DNA of 64,000 bases from Candidula unifasciata (taxonomy: Eukaryota; Mollusca; Gastropoda; Stylommatophora; Geomitridae). Of the stretch, positions 43,231 to 53,572 are shown in pieces. The stretch lies in contig CAJHNH020000800.1 of assembly GCA_905116865.2 (NCBI GenBank), positions 1-64,000 on the forward strand, in the 5' to 3' direction. The notes beneath the pieces were generated by a model, which had not been told where the DNA came from, ran no database searches, and saw nothing but the letters and a program-made list of their open reading frames with translations. A program made the position numbers and the translations under genes. Position 1 is the first letter of the stretch; each line of letters starts with the position of its first letter.

Positions 43231-44100
43231 TGCATTTTCGAATTCTTAATGTGCCATGAAGGTAATTTTATTGGCTAAAACTGCAGCACTGTATTTGTCT
43301 TCCCTCTCCTCCCCCCTCCCCCCCCCCCCCTTTCTGATGAAACGTAAACTTCACCACAGTTATCAAAGTTACACCTGTTGCCACTTTTATACAGACCAAG
43401 ATAATGAAATAACAAACTGCACAAGATGCGGTGTCTATTTCTTTCTATGAAACGGCTCAAAATGTTTTAATTCTAGCCACCACCTTATCCTTTTTTTTTT
43501 TTTTTTTTGGTTAGCTTCGAAGATAAATTGAAAACTGGATGCATAAGTGTGTAAAATCATGTTTTCCTTATCGCTGGTGCAGATACAAACCATGGGGCGA
43601 TGATTTTAATGTATTCTTGGCGGCAGCAGCGTCGACAGCAATAAAACATTGGGTTATTGAGCTCTGCTTCCCTCCCCAACTTCCATCTCCAGCCTTTCCC
43701 CTTTCCCCGCCTGTAAAAAAAAAATTAATAATAATAAGTCCTACCTTGAACACACGCCCTTCTGATCCGCAGTCAGCGTACTGTGTTGAGAAACAAACAA
43801 ATATTACAGTGTTCTTCAAATATATGTAATATAAAATGGAAAAAAAAAAAAATACTTTCAAAGATAATTTATATTTATACATGATATTTATACATGATTT
43901 AAGGAGGCAACTATCATCTTCCCCTTTTTTTAAAATTGTGGGTTTGGGAAAGGGGGGGGGGGGGTGTTAGCCTACTAAAGAAGTTTGGGGGGGGGGGGGG
44001 CTTCACGGGACCTTTATCCCCAGGTTGCGGCGTCTGTGCTTGGCGAGGCTTTAACGATAAGATTTAATGAGTACAGATTGACGCAGAATGTTAGAAAAGA
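43231..44100. other. Low-complexity region
   Basis: Poly-C (43317-43331), poly-T (43491-43508), A-runs and poly-G tracts (43952-43964, 43987-44000). Frames at 43539-43882 have no domain. Confidence 0.6.
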
Positions 44101-44475
44101 TAAAACACAACGTAGGTAGCCCTCTGCGCATGTCAGTAAACTCAAGAGCCTTGCAGTACATAAAAACGGCAATTTGCGAGTGCTCCACTCGAGAAGTCTG
44201 AAGTACTCACTGGTACTGGAATTAACGCCGCATTAGGACAACTCGGCGAAAACACACCTCGCAGTCTCTAAAAGTTTTAATATCAACAGAGAAATTGGTT
44301 GTGAAACTTTTATAGCCATTTTAACTTATTCGGCAATCATAAAAACATAGGAAATAGTAGCGCATAAAGATACTAAAAGAAAACACAAACAGCTGATGTG
44401 ATTTCACCGAGCTCTCTTCACACATTCAGCTGTGTTTACAAATCTGTGATTGTCTATTAGCGTCGGTTATCAACA
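44101..44475 (+). promoter_or_regulatory. Putative upstream region of a host gene
   Basis: No repeat is recognised here and it lies directly before a convincing first exon. I see no certain TATA box, so this is only a positional suggestion. Confidence 0.25.
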
Positions 44476-44529
44476 ATGGGGTATACGGTTGTAGTAGTGC
44501 ACCTGTTACTACTTGGATATTCTTGTTGG
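44476..44529 (+). CDS. Putative first coding exon with signal peptide
   Basis: An ATG in a good context (caacaATGG) opens 18 codons, MGYTVVVVHLLLLGYSCW. They end exactly at TGG|gtaagt (44530), a near-consensus 5' splice site. The peptide is a textbook hydrophobic signal sequence with a Ser-Cys near the cleavage region, suggesting a secreted or type I membrane protein. Later exons were not found; a (CT)n run and LINE/SINE material follow in the presumed intron. Family unknown. Confidence 0.45.
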
Positions 44530-44930
44530 GTAAGTTACACGATTGTTTACGATTGTTTATCTCTCTCTCTCTCTCCTCTCCCTCTCCCCTTCTCTCACTC
44601 GCTCAGGACACAAGAGTGCTATCGGAGATATACAAACATGCACATGCATGAAAACACGTCTGTCATTCTAATTCAAAATATGTGACTCCACAAGCAATAA
44701 ACACAGCGCTTAATTTTAATGCACTGTATTTTATCAATTTGTTGTTGTTGTTGTTACCGGATCTTTCTTTCATCTGACCCAGGACATATTTTTGGTATCG
44801 AAACAGCTTCGAAATCTGACTATGTCGTGTAATTTCTTACTTCTTTGCATTATAGACAGACACTTGTCTGTCTTCGTGAAATTGTAAACATATGTTTAAG
44901 CACAAACACAGTTTGAACATAGTAAGTATA
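44530..44930 (+). other. Presumed intron with CT-rich and GTT microsatellites
   Basis: (CT)n at 44560-44595 and (GTT)n at 44740-44755. No coding signal. Confidence 0.4.
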
Positions 44931-44934
44931 AACT

Positions 44935-45192
44935 GTGTCAACAGTTATAAAACAGAGAAGATGGCGCTATATTGGACACATCCTAAAAAGACGCAAGCAG
45001 AGAATCAACAAACATGCATTGAAATGGCAAATAAAGGGATTAGGGAGACGAGGAGGCCCAAAAGAAACCCTAAAAGGAACGTTGATGAGAGAGACCAAAG
45101 CTGCGGAGCTGGATTCCATCTATGATATCGAACTGACTGCACGGGATAGAGCAGGCTGGGAGAATAGACTGCAAGCCATTTTTGATCTATAA
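44935..45192 (+). mobile_element. RTE-like LINE C-terminal fragment
   Basis: 85 codons with RRWRYIGHILKRRKQRINKH, GRRGGPKETL and RAGWENRLQAIFDL to the stop. This is the R-W-x-x-GH-x-L tail of RTE-type LINEs, 5'-truncated to just this domain. Confidence 0.7.
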
Positions 45193-45415
45193 TAGCCCAG
45201 CAGGACAATGAATGTACAAACTCTGAAACTAGTCCTAAATATTCAGGTTCAATACCTCCCTGTTGTACATTGACCTAAAAAGTGATACTAAAGGTTTATA
45301 GATCGATCGGTTTGTATCCTCCGGGTTTCTAATTGTGACACGTTTGATACTCATTTTCAGTCTCCAAAGATCGCTTTACGGGTTCCGGGACCTCCTTGTG
45401 GGGGAAGCAAGTATG
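45193..45415. other. No recognised feature
   Basis: Short spacer, no match. Confidence 0.4.
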
Positions 45416-45419
45416 GACT

Positions 45420-45625
45420 CAATGAGTCGACTAATTGAAGGCTTCCTGCGAAGTCGGAATGGCTTTACCTGAGAGAAAATTTACCAACAGTCTGCATATA
45501 AATACATCAGATCCGTAAAGCGGATGTGCACGCAGCACTCATGTTCTGCAACAAGACTAGAGTCCAGAAATGGACGATAAAATCATAACTTTCCGTCGGA
45601 GTTTACAGCTGGGGAATGCGAAGAA
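45420..45625 (+). repeat. Interspersed repeat family E with expanded tail
   Basis: Blocks 'cagtctgcatataaata', 'catcagatccgtaaag', 'tctgcaacaaga' and 'gtcggagtttacagctgggg'. The AAG tail begins directly after and is expanded (see next entry). Confidence 0.7.
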
Positions 45626-45745
45626 GAAGAAGAAGAAGAAGAAGAAGAAGAAGAAGAAGAAGAAGAAGAAGAAGAAGAAGAAGAAGAAGAAGAAGAAGAA
45701 GAAGAAGAAGAAGAAGAAGAAGACAAAGAAGAAGAAGGAGTAATA
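45617..45745 (+). repeat. (AAG)n array
   Basis: About 40 AAG triplets sit directly at the end of a family E copy, so the array is probably an expanded retroposon tail. The poly-Arg frame here is an artefact. Confidence 0.95.
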
Positions 45746-45984
45746 ATTACAGCACGTGCAAGGGCTTCACCAGGCAGCTGTGGCCTAACTTTTTACTCTG
45801 ACCTGTAGTCCTGTGCGGGTAAGGATCCAGTATCCGTAAGCAGTTAAGACAGTTTAAATATATTTATAGGACCCCTCCCCAGCCCCAATCCCCCCCCCCT
45901 CCTCTTTTCCCCCTTTTTTCAAACCTCACTGACACTTGGGAAGCATCCAGCTACGCGACTATCTTTAAAGGCCAATACGTTTAT
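45746..45984. other. Low-complexity C-rich spacer
   Basis: A C/T-rich tract at 45876-45920. No gene. Confidence 0.5.
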
Positions 45985-46390
45985 TCAATTGATCAACATC
46001 ATGGCACACGGGTGTAACCCTAAAGTGCTCGATTCTACTTCTAACTCAAGCCTGAGTCTAAAGTACCATAGCGCAGTGCACGAACTCCGTTACGAGGATT
46101 CTGAAATACTTTGGGTAGAATTTTAACTCAAAATTTTTCCCGGGCAGCGCCGCTGTGCTACTTTTTTTTTAGATCTCCAACTGCTTAGAGATTTATTACA
46201 AGCGCAATAATTCACACGGGCGTCCGGTCTTACTGCCCAGAAAAGAGGGGTAATTCCTAGAAGTCCACGAGAAAAAAAAATCGTATCCTTCACAGGGGTT
46301 TGAACCCGGGACCTTCAGCACTCGAGGCTGGTGCCAAGCCTCGAGACAACTTCCATAAACATAAAAGGCTAACAGGCACATAATTTGCAA
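45985..46390 (-). repeat. SINE family C
   Basis: Minus-strand copy of the element at 7090-7450. The head includes 'ggtcccgggttcaaacccc' (B box), and the body has 'acgcccgtgtg' and 'cggcgctgcccggga' blocks. Confidence 0.7.
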
Positions 46391-46399
46391 TGTAGCTGA

Positions 46400-46525
46400 A
46401 ACATGTCAATTCATGAATAAATCCAACAGCCAAACCACCCGAAACGTGCACGACAAACACGAAAAACCAGGACACTGGGCTACTTTCTGGTAATAGTGAT
46501 ACGACAAAAGAAGAAGAAAAAGAAA
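46400..46525 (+). mobile_element. LINE 3' tail fragment with GAA-rich end
   Basis: 'aatccaacagccaaaccacccgaaacgtgcacgacaaacac' and 'gacaaaagaagaagaaaaag' match 34580-34682. Only about 125 bp of the LINE is present. Confidence 0.65.
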
Positions 46526-47860
46526 CAATCTCACCTGGATGTGGATTCGATCCCAAGATATCTGGAGCGGCAGTCAAGAATCAAGCCACTGCCCTACAGC
46601 GTCCCGCCTCTCAGAAGTAGGCTTCTGATTATTACAACGACTTTACTGAAAGCAAACAGAAGTACTCATTGGTGTTATCGTTCAATCACAGACCGTTGAC
46701 CTCCTTACCGACGGTCAGCAGTGAAGGATCTGTTAAGTCTTATGTGCGACCTCCGTGCTGTACTCATAGCGCCTTGCGTTGGCTTCCATCGCTTGATCTT
46801 ATCTGGCCACTTGCTGCGTCGAGGTCTATCAGCTTGTTTCTTTTTAGTCTTCTTCTGACTTCGTTTTCTGTCGCTCATTCAGTAGGCGATATTTTCCAAA
46901 GATGATAACTACGTGTTATTTATTTATAAAGTACACTGTTGTTACCTCACATAGCAACCCCCCCCCCCCACCCCCCATAAGTACTAAAAATGTTTGATAG
47001 GAGTTAAGGCAAATCAAAGCAATAGAACTGACACTACCACGTAGCTGTGAAGCAGTGCAATAGATTAACATGCTAACAAAATTCCTTGAGGTAGGTAGGT
47101 GATTTGCTGGAAAAAAGTAAACTTTAGGTTATAATTGTGACTAGGTTATGTGCAACATATAAATTGGCTTGGCACTGCACGCCACCAATAGCCCTGAAAA
47201 GATTCCCGCAGTGTTGATGCCACCAAAGGAGGCAGACCCACATACTCTGCCGACCGGCGAAGAAATAGTCTACCGGCGAGCCAATGGGCGACCCGGTTGC
47301 CGATGACTTGAGGCTTCAGAGACGTTGAAATTACCGTTGTTGAGTTGAACCACTTGAGTTGAACTGAGCTAAGAAATGACATCATAGCACTCAGGACGTT
47401 GCGCTCCTTTCCAACCTTCAGCAGGTAGCAGCATCAAGACGGGCCACGTTTACTTCCCTGGGCTCCATCTGGCTCCAGTTTAAGTCTGTGTCGACCTGTG
47501 GAGCCAAGTTAAAGGAGGGCGAAATATATAAAATATTAAAGAGACGTGCTTATAATGTTCAAGTCTTGTAACTCTTGTGGTACTAGGAAGTTCCCCCCCC
47601 CCCCCCCCCTTTTTTTTTCGTGTGTTCATTTGTCGCTTTGAACTGGATTTGTGAGGAATGGATGCCATGGGCCAGATTGCGTGGAGGAGGACAATCAGAA
47701 AGTGTGTATGCATACATGACAAAATGATTGCAGACGGGTTAAGATTTGGACGTCTGCGAAGAAGCCCGTTAAAAACAGTGACAATAGTCCTCAAATCTCA
47801 TGCACAAATATCGCAAGACTTCCCCATTTATACCAGCGGGTCTTGCTAGTCGCACTCGCC
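46526..47860. other. Mostly unassigned
   Basis: Poly-C tracts at 46961-46975 and 47594-47609. Minus frames at 46640-46905 and 47146-47385 have faint LINE-tail-like wording (for example 'GNRVAHWLAG') but not enough to call. Confidence 0.3.
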
Positions 47861-47864
47861 ATCG

Positions 47865-48290
47865 CCATTGTTGAGATTCCGAGTCCTTGCTCATCACCAT
47901 GTAGCACGTCCTTTGCAGAACGTCGCTCTGATCACAGCCTGCCTGAAAACTCGATCTCTAAACAGCCCTCCCGCCTCGTGTACTTCTCTACCCAAGTTGT
48001 CACTTATATCATGGGCCCGTCTTAGGTGCTGGTCGGCCTCTGACCCTTTTTCCCAGTACTATGCTTGCTGCTACAATTCTTTATAGTCCACCATGGTGTT
48101 TAATATGGCCAGAATATTTTAGTTTCCAAGACATTATACTGTTGACTAGACCATTTTTCTTGATGTTCAGATCTTTCAAGACGTAGGCATTTCTTTTCTT
48201 CTTGCCCCATTGTATCATGAGAATCTTTCTAGAGAATGTCAAATTAAACGACCCTTTTTTCTTCCTCAACAACTCTTTTCAGTTGCACAA
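47865..48290 (-). mobile_element. 5'-truncated RTE-like LINE 3' end (family of 40.7-41.9 kb)
   Basis: Matches the tail at 41600-41886: 'LKDLNIKKNGLVNSIMSWKLKYSGHIKHHGGL' on the minus strand parallels 'LKDLNIKEDLLINSILSRKLKYFGHIKRHNGF' pieces. The 'cgacgttctgcaaaggac' end lies near 47905-47925. Confidence 0.8.
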
Positions 48291-48688
48291 TATAACACTT
48301 TCGCCTGTAAAGACGGAATAATACCAACATTTCAACAATGTGTGCTGACACAGAGAAAACACTGAGACGATGTCGGATTTTTATCCTGGCGAGCGCCTCA
48401 ATTGTCGCCAACCCGCGTAAGAATATCCACTTATTTAGTGAGTATGTGGGTTGTCATCCTGACACTGCATTCCCACGTGAGAATTTTGTTTAATATTTGA
48501 ACTGTGTTGATCTCGGAGATAGTCCTGGATTGAACTGGTGCCACTAAGTCTACCTGGTCAGCGTTGTCTGTATGCTTGACACCTTACCTCTGGGCAAGAG
48601 TCTGTTTGAAATCAGCTGCAGTCCAGAGCAATATAGGTTTGTTCTGGTCGACCTAGATTTAGGTTACAGCCCAGGAGCATATTTTCCT
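48291..48688. other. No recognised feature
   Basis: Unique-looking DNA without a convincing frame. Confidence 0.4.
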
Positions 48689-48689
48689 C

Positions 48690-48915
48690 TATAGGTTAGT
48701 TGCATATCCTTTTACAGGACGTTGCAGAACCAACCCCAACAGCCCCTGACTGTTGTGTGGTTTTTCTAGACAAATTTACGTCCAGTAAATACTGGACGGT
48801 CGGATTTCTTGATACCACTATCGAAACCAACGCAAGGCGCATGGCCCGCAGCTGGGATCGATCCCGGCATTACGAAGCGTTCGCATCGACTTAGCCACAG
48901 AGCCGACATTTTCCT
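48690..48915 (-). repeat. SINE family B, near-complete
   Basis: Reverse complement of the 4400-4655 copy, from 'gttgcatatccttttacagga' to the head 'gcattacgaag...cttagccacagagccgac'. Confidence 0.8.
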
Positions 48916-49059
48916 CTAGAACTTAAAATAAATAGAACAAAATTAATTAGGTTGAGGAAAGACTTGTTCTAAAACCAAGAGCGTGTCGTCACAGAGGAAC
49001 CCTCTTAGATTTGTTCTTGGAAGGGAAGGACATCAAGGAATCTAAGTCTCGTTTAAGTG

Positions 49060-49125
49060 ATTCCTACTACAACTACTGCCACCACCAGAACCACCACCAA
49101 CACCAACACCGCCACTACTACTACC
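49060..49125. repeat. (ACC)n/(CAC)n-type microsatellite
   Basis: Imperfect trinucleotide run 'ccaccaccagaaccaccaccaa...'. Confidence 0.85.
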
Positions 49126-49133
49126 TTCAACAC

Positions 49134-49410
49134 CGAGAGCCACCGTGGTGTAGCAGGTAGACGCTCGCCTGCGGATCGGAAGGTCGTTGGTTCGGGTCCT
49201 GATGGAAACGGATTTTTTTTTCATTAATGATCTTGGCTCCCAGGTAGACCAAGCCTTGAGTGAGTGCCAGGTAAAGTCTCAGGAAGTATAGATGGCTGGA
49301 ATGCTGCTGGCTACATTAACCATCAAGTGCCCACTGGTCTATGAAATATAGGTCTAACCCTATATGCCCGATACGCCTGAAGGCGTGGAAAACGGTCCTT
49401 TACTTTTTTA
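49134..49410 (+). repeat. SINE family A, near-complete
   Basis: Head 'gagccaccgtggtgtagcaggtagacgctcgcctgcgg' with 'gttggttcgggtcc' B box. Body and tail end 'cgatacgcctgaaggcgtggaaaacggtcc'. The CGCCTGAAGGCG terminal hairpin is intact here. Confidence 0.85.
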
Positions 49411-49680
49411 CCACCACCACCACAACTACTGCTATTATTACTAACTATAATAAGAAAGTGCTGAAGGGCAAATAAATGTAGCAATATACATAAACTGATA
49501 AAATATGTATAACATTTTGGTAAATGTTTAATGACTGTAGACTTTGTGAAATCAATTATTTGCGTGCCGTAATTATATTTGTGTATTACGTCATGTTTCA
49601 GGCGCCATACAACCTTTAGTTTAGAATATCACTGCTAAATACAGGTGCTTTAGGAATTAATCTTAGCTATTAGGATGTAT
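49411..49680. other. No recognised feature
   Basis: AT-rich spacer. Confidence 0.4.
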
Positions 49681-49687
49681 AACACAA

Positions 49688-50125
49688 CCCTTGCCACGTT
49701 AGGGTCGTGGGGTGTCCCCGTTAGGGTCGTGGAGGTGTGCCCGTTAGGGTCGTGGGGGTGTCCCCGTTAGGGTCGTGGGGGTGTATCGATGGAAGCACTA
49801 ACACACAAAACTCGCAATTTGTCTCTGTCTTCTGCTTGTTGCACAAATGTATGATAACTTAGTCCTGTCCATTTTCTAATGTTGTCATTCCAGATCTTAT
49901 TTGCCCTCATCTTCTTCCAATGTTCCTTGAAGTACAGTCTTCGCGGCAATCGAACCATGACTCACCACGTGCCCAAACCAAGCTAGCTCGCGACGTTTAA
50001 CGACTGCCAAAAAAGGCTTCTGATGTCCTACAAATTTGTTTATTCTGTCTCTCATGTATTTGTTAGTTATTGGTTCTTAATAAGGAATTCGCAAAATTCG
50101 TCTTTAGTCTTTACATTCTAAACCC
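49688..50125 (-). mobile_element. LINE 3' fragment ending in tandem repeats
   Basis: Minus frames show 'VKRRELAWFGHVVSHG', 'KTVLQGTLEE', 'RKWTGLSYHTFVQQAEDRDK' and a short hydrophilic end. This is the tail of a common animal LINE group with a RxLxWFGHV signature. The 3' end carries four units of about 24 bp ('gttagggtcgtgggggtgt..ccc' on plus) at 49688-49785. Confidence 0.75.
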
Positions 50126-50162
50126 TGAATCCTCCTTTCCTTTCCACGGTGAGTCCAGTTCT

Positions 50163-50505
50163 TGAGTGAAGTTGAAGCCCACTAGGACCGCGACTGATTG
50201 ATTACACCGGGGGACTTAAAGTGTCACTATTCGGATGAGGGGGAGCTAGACAGCGAAGTTAAAAAGATGGGGTGGACATGGGAAGAGCTGCATGCGATAG
50301 CGAAGGATAGAACGGCTGGGCGGGAGCTGGTTTAGAGCCAGGGTCTATCGGGGTGGGGGGGGGGGGGTCGAAAGGCAGAAAGAGAAGAATTCGGATGAGA
50401 TCTTCCAGGTAAAAATCCCAGCATCCCGTTGAACAGAGAGATTATAATGCGACCCCTGGCGGTTATGAAGTAACCTGAAGTCCGGATAGGGTAGGGTACT
50501 TGTTC
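50163..50505 (+). repeat. Interspersed repeat family F, interrupted
   Basis: The left half is 50163-50239 and the right half 50389-50505. Family F blocks run 'cccactaggaccgcg', 'aagtgtcactattcggatgag' and then 'ccggcatcccgttgaac'-like and 'cccctggcggttatgaagtaacctgaagtcc'. Confidence 0.7.
50240..50388 (+). mobile_element. 149-bp LINE tail inserted in family F, 11-bp TSD
   Basis: Flanked by attcggatgag at 50229-50239 and 50389-50399. It encodes only 'WTWEELHAIAKDRTAGRELV' to a stop, a short G-run and an A/G-rich end. It is the extreme 3' end of a LINE, severely 5'-truncated. Confidence 0.8.
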
Positions 50506-50521
50506 AATAGTGTACGACAGA

Positions 50522-50865
50522 CATTGTTGAAGTAACATATCAGGCACTGTCGGACAGCTGCACACCAGGGCGCGGTAGGTGTGCCAGATCGAGGTGATGG
50601 CATAAAACATTGTTGAAGTAACAGATCAAACACAGACGGATAGCTGCACACCAGGGCGCGGTAGGTGTGCGAGATCGAGGTGATGGCATAAAACATTGTT
50701 GAAATAACAGACCAGGCACTGCCGGACACCTGCCCACCAGGGCGCAGCAGGTGTGTCTGATCGAGGTGGGACTTAAAACATTGTTGAAGTAACAGACCAG
50801 GCACGGCCGGACAGCTACACACCAGGGCGCGGTGGGTATAACTACAGTAAAACGTCGATTATTGG
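50522..50865. repeat. 86-bp tandem repeat, four copies
   Basis: 'cattgttgaagtaaca' starts units at 50522, 50608, 50694 and 50779 (spacing 86, 86, 85). Open minus frames with a repeating 'CSCPAVPGLLLQQCF' theme are repeat artefacts. Confidence 0.9.
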
Positions 50866-50990
50866 CGCGTTATTCTCCTGACTCTGTATTATCCGGTCCA
50901 TTAAAAAAAATCGACAATGAAATAAGTGATAATTCACTTTGACAAGTCGTTGCATGCGAGCGTCACGTGATTTTATTGTTGTAGTTAACT

Positions 50991-52135
50991 GCATCATCAT
51001 CATCAGGTGCCTTGCCGCATTGCGTGGGTAATCATGCCTCTCCACAATCTGCGATCTCCTGCAGCATGTATCAGTTCGTGTGCAGACACACCTCCATGCC
51101 ATGCAATAAGACTGTCAAGAATCTTCTCTCGTTGTCTTCCTCTATCCCTCCTTCCTCAGATCTTTCCAGTGGTCACAACATGTTCTATTTTCCCTCTTCT
51201 CATAACATGGCCGAAAAATGATGACTGTCTCCTTTTGATGTCTGTGATAAGTTGTCTTCGGGCTCCCGCCTCTTTCAAAACCTCTTGGATTCTCTTTTTG
51301 GCTGTCCAAGGAATCCTATGCATTCTTCTGTAAAACCACATCTCCGAGGCCTCAAGAAATTGTTTGGCCTGCCTACCGATTGTCCAATATTCACAGCCAT
51401 ATGTTAAAATGAATGTATGTAGAAAGCAAGAATTCTTTTTCTAACTCTCAACGACAAAGATATATTATTGCACAAGATATTCTTCATTTTATAAAACGCA
51501 GTTTTTGCCTGTCCTATTCTGTTTCTTATCTCAGTTATGCATCTTCCATCTGATGTTATCCATGTGCCTAGATACTTTTATTTCCGTACTTGTCCCCAAA
51601 TAACACCATCGACTTTTATTACACATTTAGGAATAATTCGTTTCTTTGATACCAACATTATTTCGGTCTTCTCAAAATTCAAACTGAGGTCCATTCTTTC
51701 ACTTTCTAACACCACAATGTCTGCTATTTCCTGTAGTTCTTTCTGACTTGTTGCTATCAAGACTGTGTCATCAGCATAACGTAAATTGTTTATATTGTGC
51801 CTACCAACCACAATTCCGGGCATATCAATTAAAGATCTCATTATATATTCACTGTATAGTGAAAACAAATCAGGTGACAGTACACATCCTTGTCGTACGC
51901 CCTTTATGCTTTGAAATGTACCTAAACAGTTGTTTATTCTTATAGCTGCTGTTTGCTGCCAATACATATTCTTTATTATTCGTAGATCCTTTCCATTAAT
52001 GTTTAATTTTTCTAACAGTTTGATTACTTCTTCATGCTTCACACAGTCAAATGCTTTTGTATAGTCTATGAAGCATAAGTACAAATCAGTCTTTACTTCT
52101 ATAGCTCTTTCTGACAATGTCCTTTTCCCCGCCTT
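50991..52135 (-). mobile_element. 5'-truncated sister copy of the RTE-like LINE
   Basis: Nearly collinear with 21690-22835 of the element at 19676-22835, including the (ATC)n tail at 50993-51004. It starts abruptly inside RT at the 'LSERAIEVKTDLYLCFIDY' segment. Confidence 0.9.
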
Positions 52136-52144
52136 CGGGTACAT
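51578..52144 (-). pseudogene. Reverse transcriptase fragment of the truncated RTE-like LINE
   Basis: 188 codons with CFIDYTKAFDCVKH, GVRQGCVLSPDLFSLYSE (one residue lost before it) and LRYADDTVLIA. The first ten codons come from the flank, so the predicted start is not biological. The C-terminal half continues, shifted, to 51007. Confidence 0.85.
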
Positions 52145-52187
52145 AGTGTTAGACTTATTTTTTATGGACCAATCGCCACTTGGGTGC

Positions 52188-52325
52188 CTTTACTTCCTAG
52201 GACTGCACCTGGTACCCACTCAAGGCTGGGTCGACCAGACAGCCAAGGTAAGAACCAGAACATACGACTTTCAGATCCACAGTGGAGCGTCTAGCCGCTA
52301 CACCACGGCGCCTCCTTTGGCTTAA
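52188..52325 (-). repeat. SINE family A, head half
   Basis: The minus strand reads 'gccgtggtgtagcggctagacgctcc', a degraded B box, and 'gaccttggctgtctggtcgacccagccttgagtgggtacc'-type blocks. Confidence 0.75.
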
Positions 52326-52429
52326 AAAAATTTTTCTGAATGATATTGGCGCGGTAGAAACTGAGTAATGATAGAACTCAGGCACATGATAGTAATGATG
52401 GAACTCTAGTATATATTGTACGACTGAAC

Positions 52430-53085
52430 GGGGCAACCACGGTGGCTGATCGGATAGACACGTCTGCAGATCTGAAGATCGTGGGTTCAAATCACATAGA
52501 AGCCTGACTATTTTTCAGAAATAACCCAACCATAAATGGTTCCTATCCTGTGAAGTAACGTTAGCCAACATGATGTTAAACACACCACCCACCACTTTCC
52601 GCGGGTTGAAGCGCTAGTTGGCCAAACCCTGTCAGAGCCTTCATTCAACATGACATGGTTAGCGCACTGGTCTATAAAATTAAGGTCTAGCCACGACCGG
52701 CTCCAGCTGACGGGCCGTGCTGCTGACGTCATCGGGTCGGGCTAACAACGCATTAACGCAGCGGTTCTAAAACAAGAAATAAACTTTTCTCGACAGTGGA
52801 GGGGCAAGACAACTTAAATTTTAACTTTTAAGTATCTACAGGCCTTCTTTAATAATTTCACAATATTTAGCCGACTTTTCTTGATTATTGCCGCGGCACC
52901 CCACTCATACGCTCACTGCACCCCAGGGTGCCTCGGCCTCCAGTTTGAGAACTACTGCGTTAACGCATTATTAGCCCGACCCGGTGACGTCAGCAGCACG
53001 GCTCGTCAGCTAGAGCTGGTCGTGGTCTAGCCCTTTATGCCTCAGAACGCCTGAAGTCGTGGAAAACGATCCTTTACGATTTAAC
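52430..53085 (+). repeat. SINE family A, interrupted by a MITE
   Basis: Head at 52435-52500 ('ggggcaaccacggtggctgatcgg', 'gatcgtgggttcaaatc'), middle to 'ggtctataaaattaaggtctag' at 52690, then the 335-bp insertion. The SINE end follows at 53026-53085 ('tctagccctttatgcctcagaacgcctgaagtcgtggaaaacgatcc'). Confidence 0.8.
52691..53025. mobile_element. Inverted-repeat MITE with a nested hAT-type core, TSD tctag
   Basis: The outer arms begin CCACGACC and pair for about 65 bp (52691-52757 with 52967-53025). They are flanked by tctag on both sides, and removal restores the SINE consensus. Inside, a second pair of ends, 'cagcggttctaaaac' and 'gtttgagaactactg', has the hAT-type CAG..TTCT form. It is flanked by cattaacg and cgttaacg, an 8-bp near-duplicate. 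The outer arms meet at a GTTAAC palindrome. No transposase is encoded. Confidence 0.75.
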
Positions 53086-53367
53086 GGGGTTTTTAGGATA
53101 TGCTCGGTATGGATACGCATCAGAAAAATGGTTCCTTAAATCGTTGGGTGTCGATTTGTCAGCCTGCAGTTATTGAGCGGAAACACGGTTTTGAAAAATT
53201 TAAATCCGTCTCTTTTCTTAAAAAAAACAACAAAAAGCCATTATAATCAGTTCCCACGGTGCTGGTTGTCATCGCCTCACTCCAGGGTGCATTATTAACA
53301 TATTAAGGATGTGAATCAAAGATAAGGTAATCCCAGAAACCCTATTATGTAATCTGCAGTCCAGTGT

Positions 53368-53572
53368 GTTCTTTTTCTTTTATTTCGCCGCATCTCGGGG
53401 ACTCCGAGACTTCTTGGGGAGTTCCCGGAAAAGTCCAATATTATAGGAGGGGGTTACTGTTAGTAAGTGTTATTTCACACCTTTACACCCCTAGACTAAT
53501 CGACTTTCCCGGAAACTCCCACACGAAATCTCGGAGTCTCCGAGATAGGGTGAAATGAAATAAAAGAGCCGT
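53368..53572. repeat. Imperfect inverted repeat, MITE-like
   Basis: The left arm (about 53368-53435: 'tcttttatttcgccgcatctcgg', 'actccgagacttc', 'gagttcccggaaaagtc') pairs with the right arm (about 53503-53572) over some 65 bp with mismatches, around a spacer of about 70 bp. No clear TSD identified. Confidence 0.7.

Noticed and set aside
45616..45801. Poly-Arg frame
   Set aside because: (AAG)n array read in frame AGA.
47146..47385. RNase H tail remnant (GNRVAHWLAG)
   Set aside because: A single short resemblance without neighbouring motifs; could be chance.
49688..49785. Telomere-like gttaggg repeats
   Set aside because: The TTAGGG match is part of a 24-bp LINE-tail unit, not a tandem hexamer.
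50463..50822. Cys-rich repeat protein
   Set aside because: The frame follows the 86-bp tandem repeat, and several frames are open at once.
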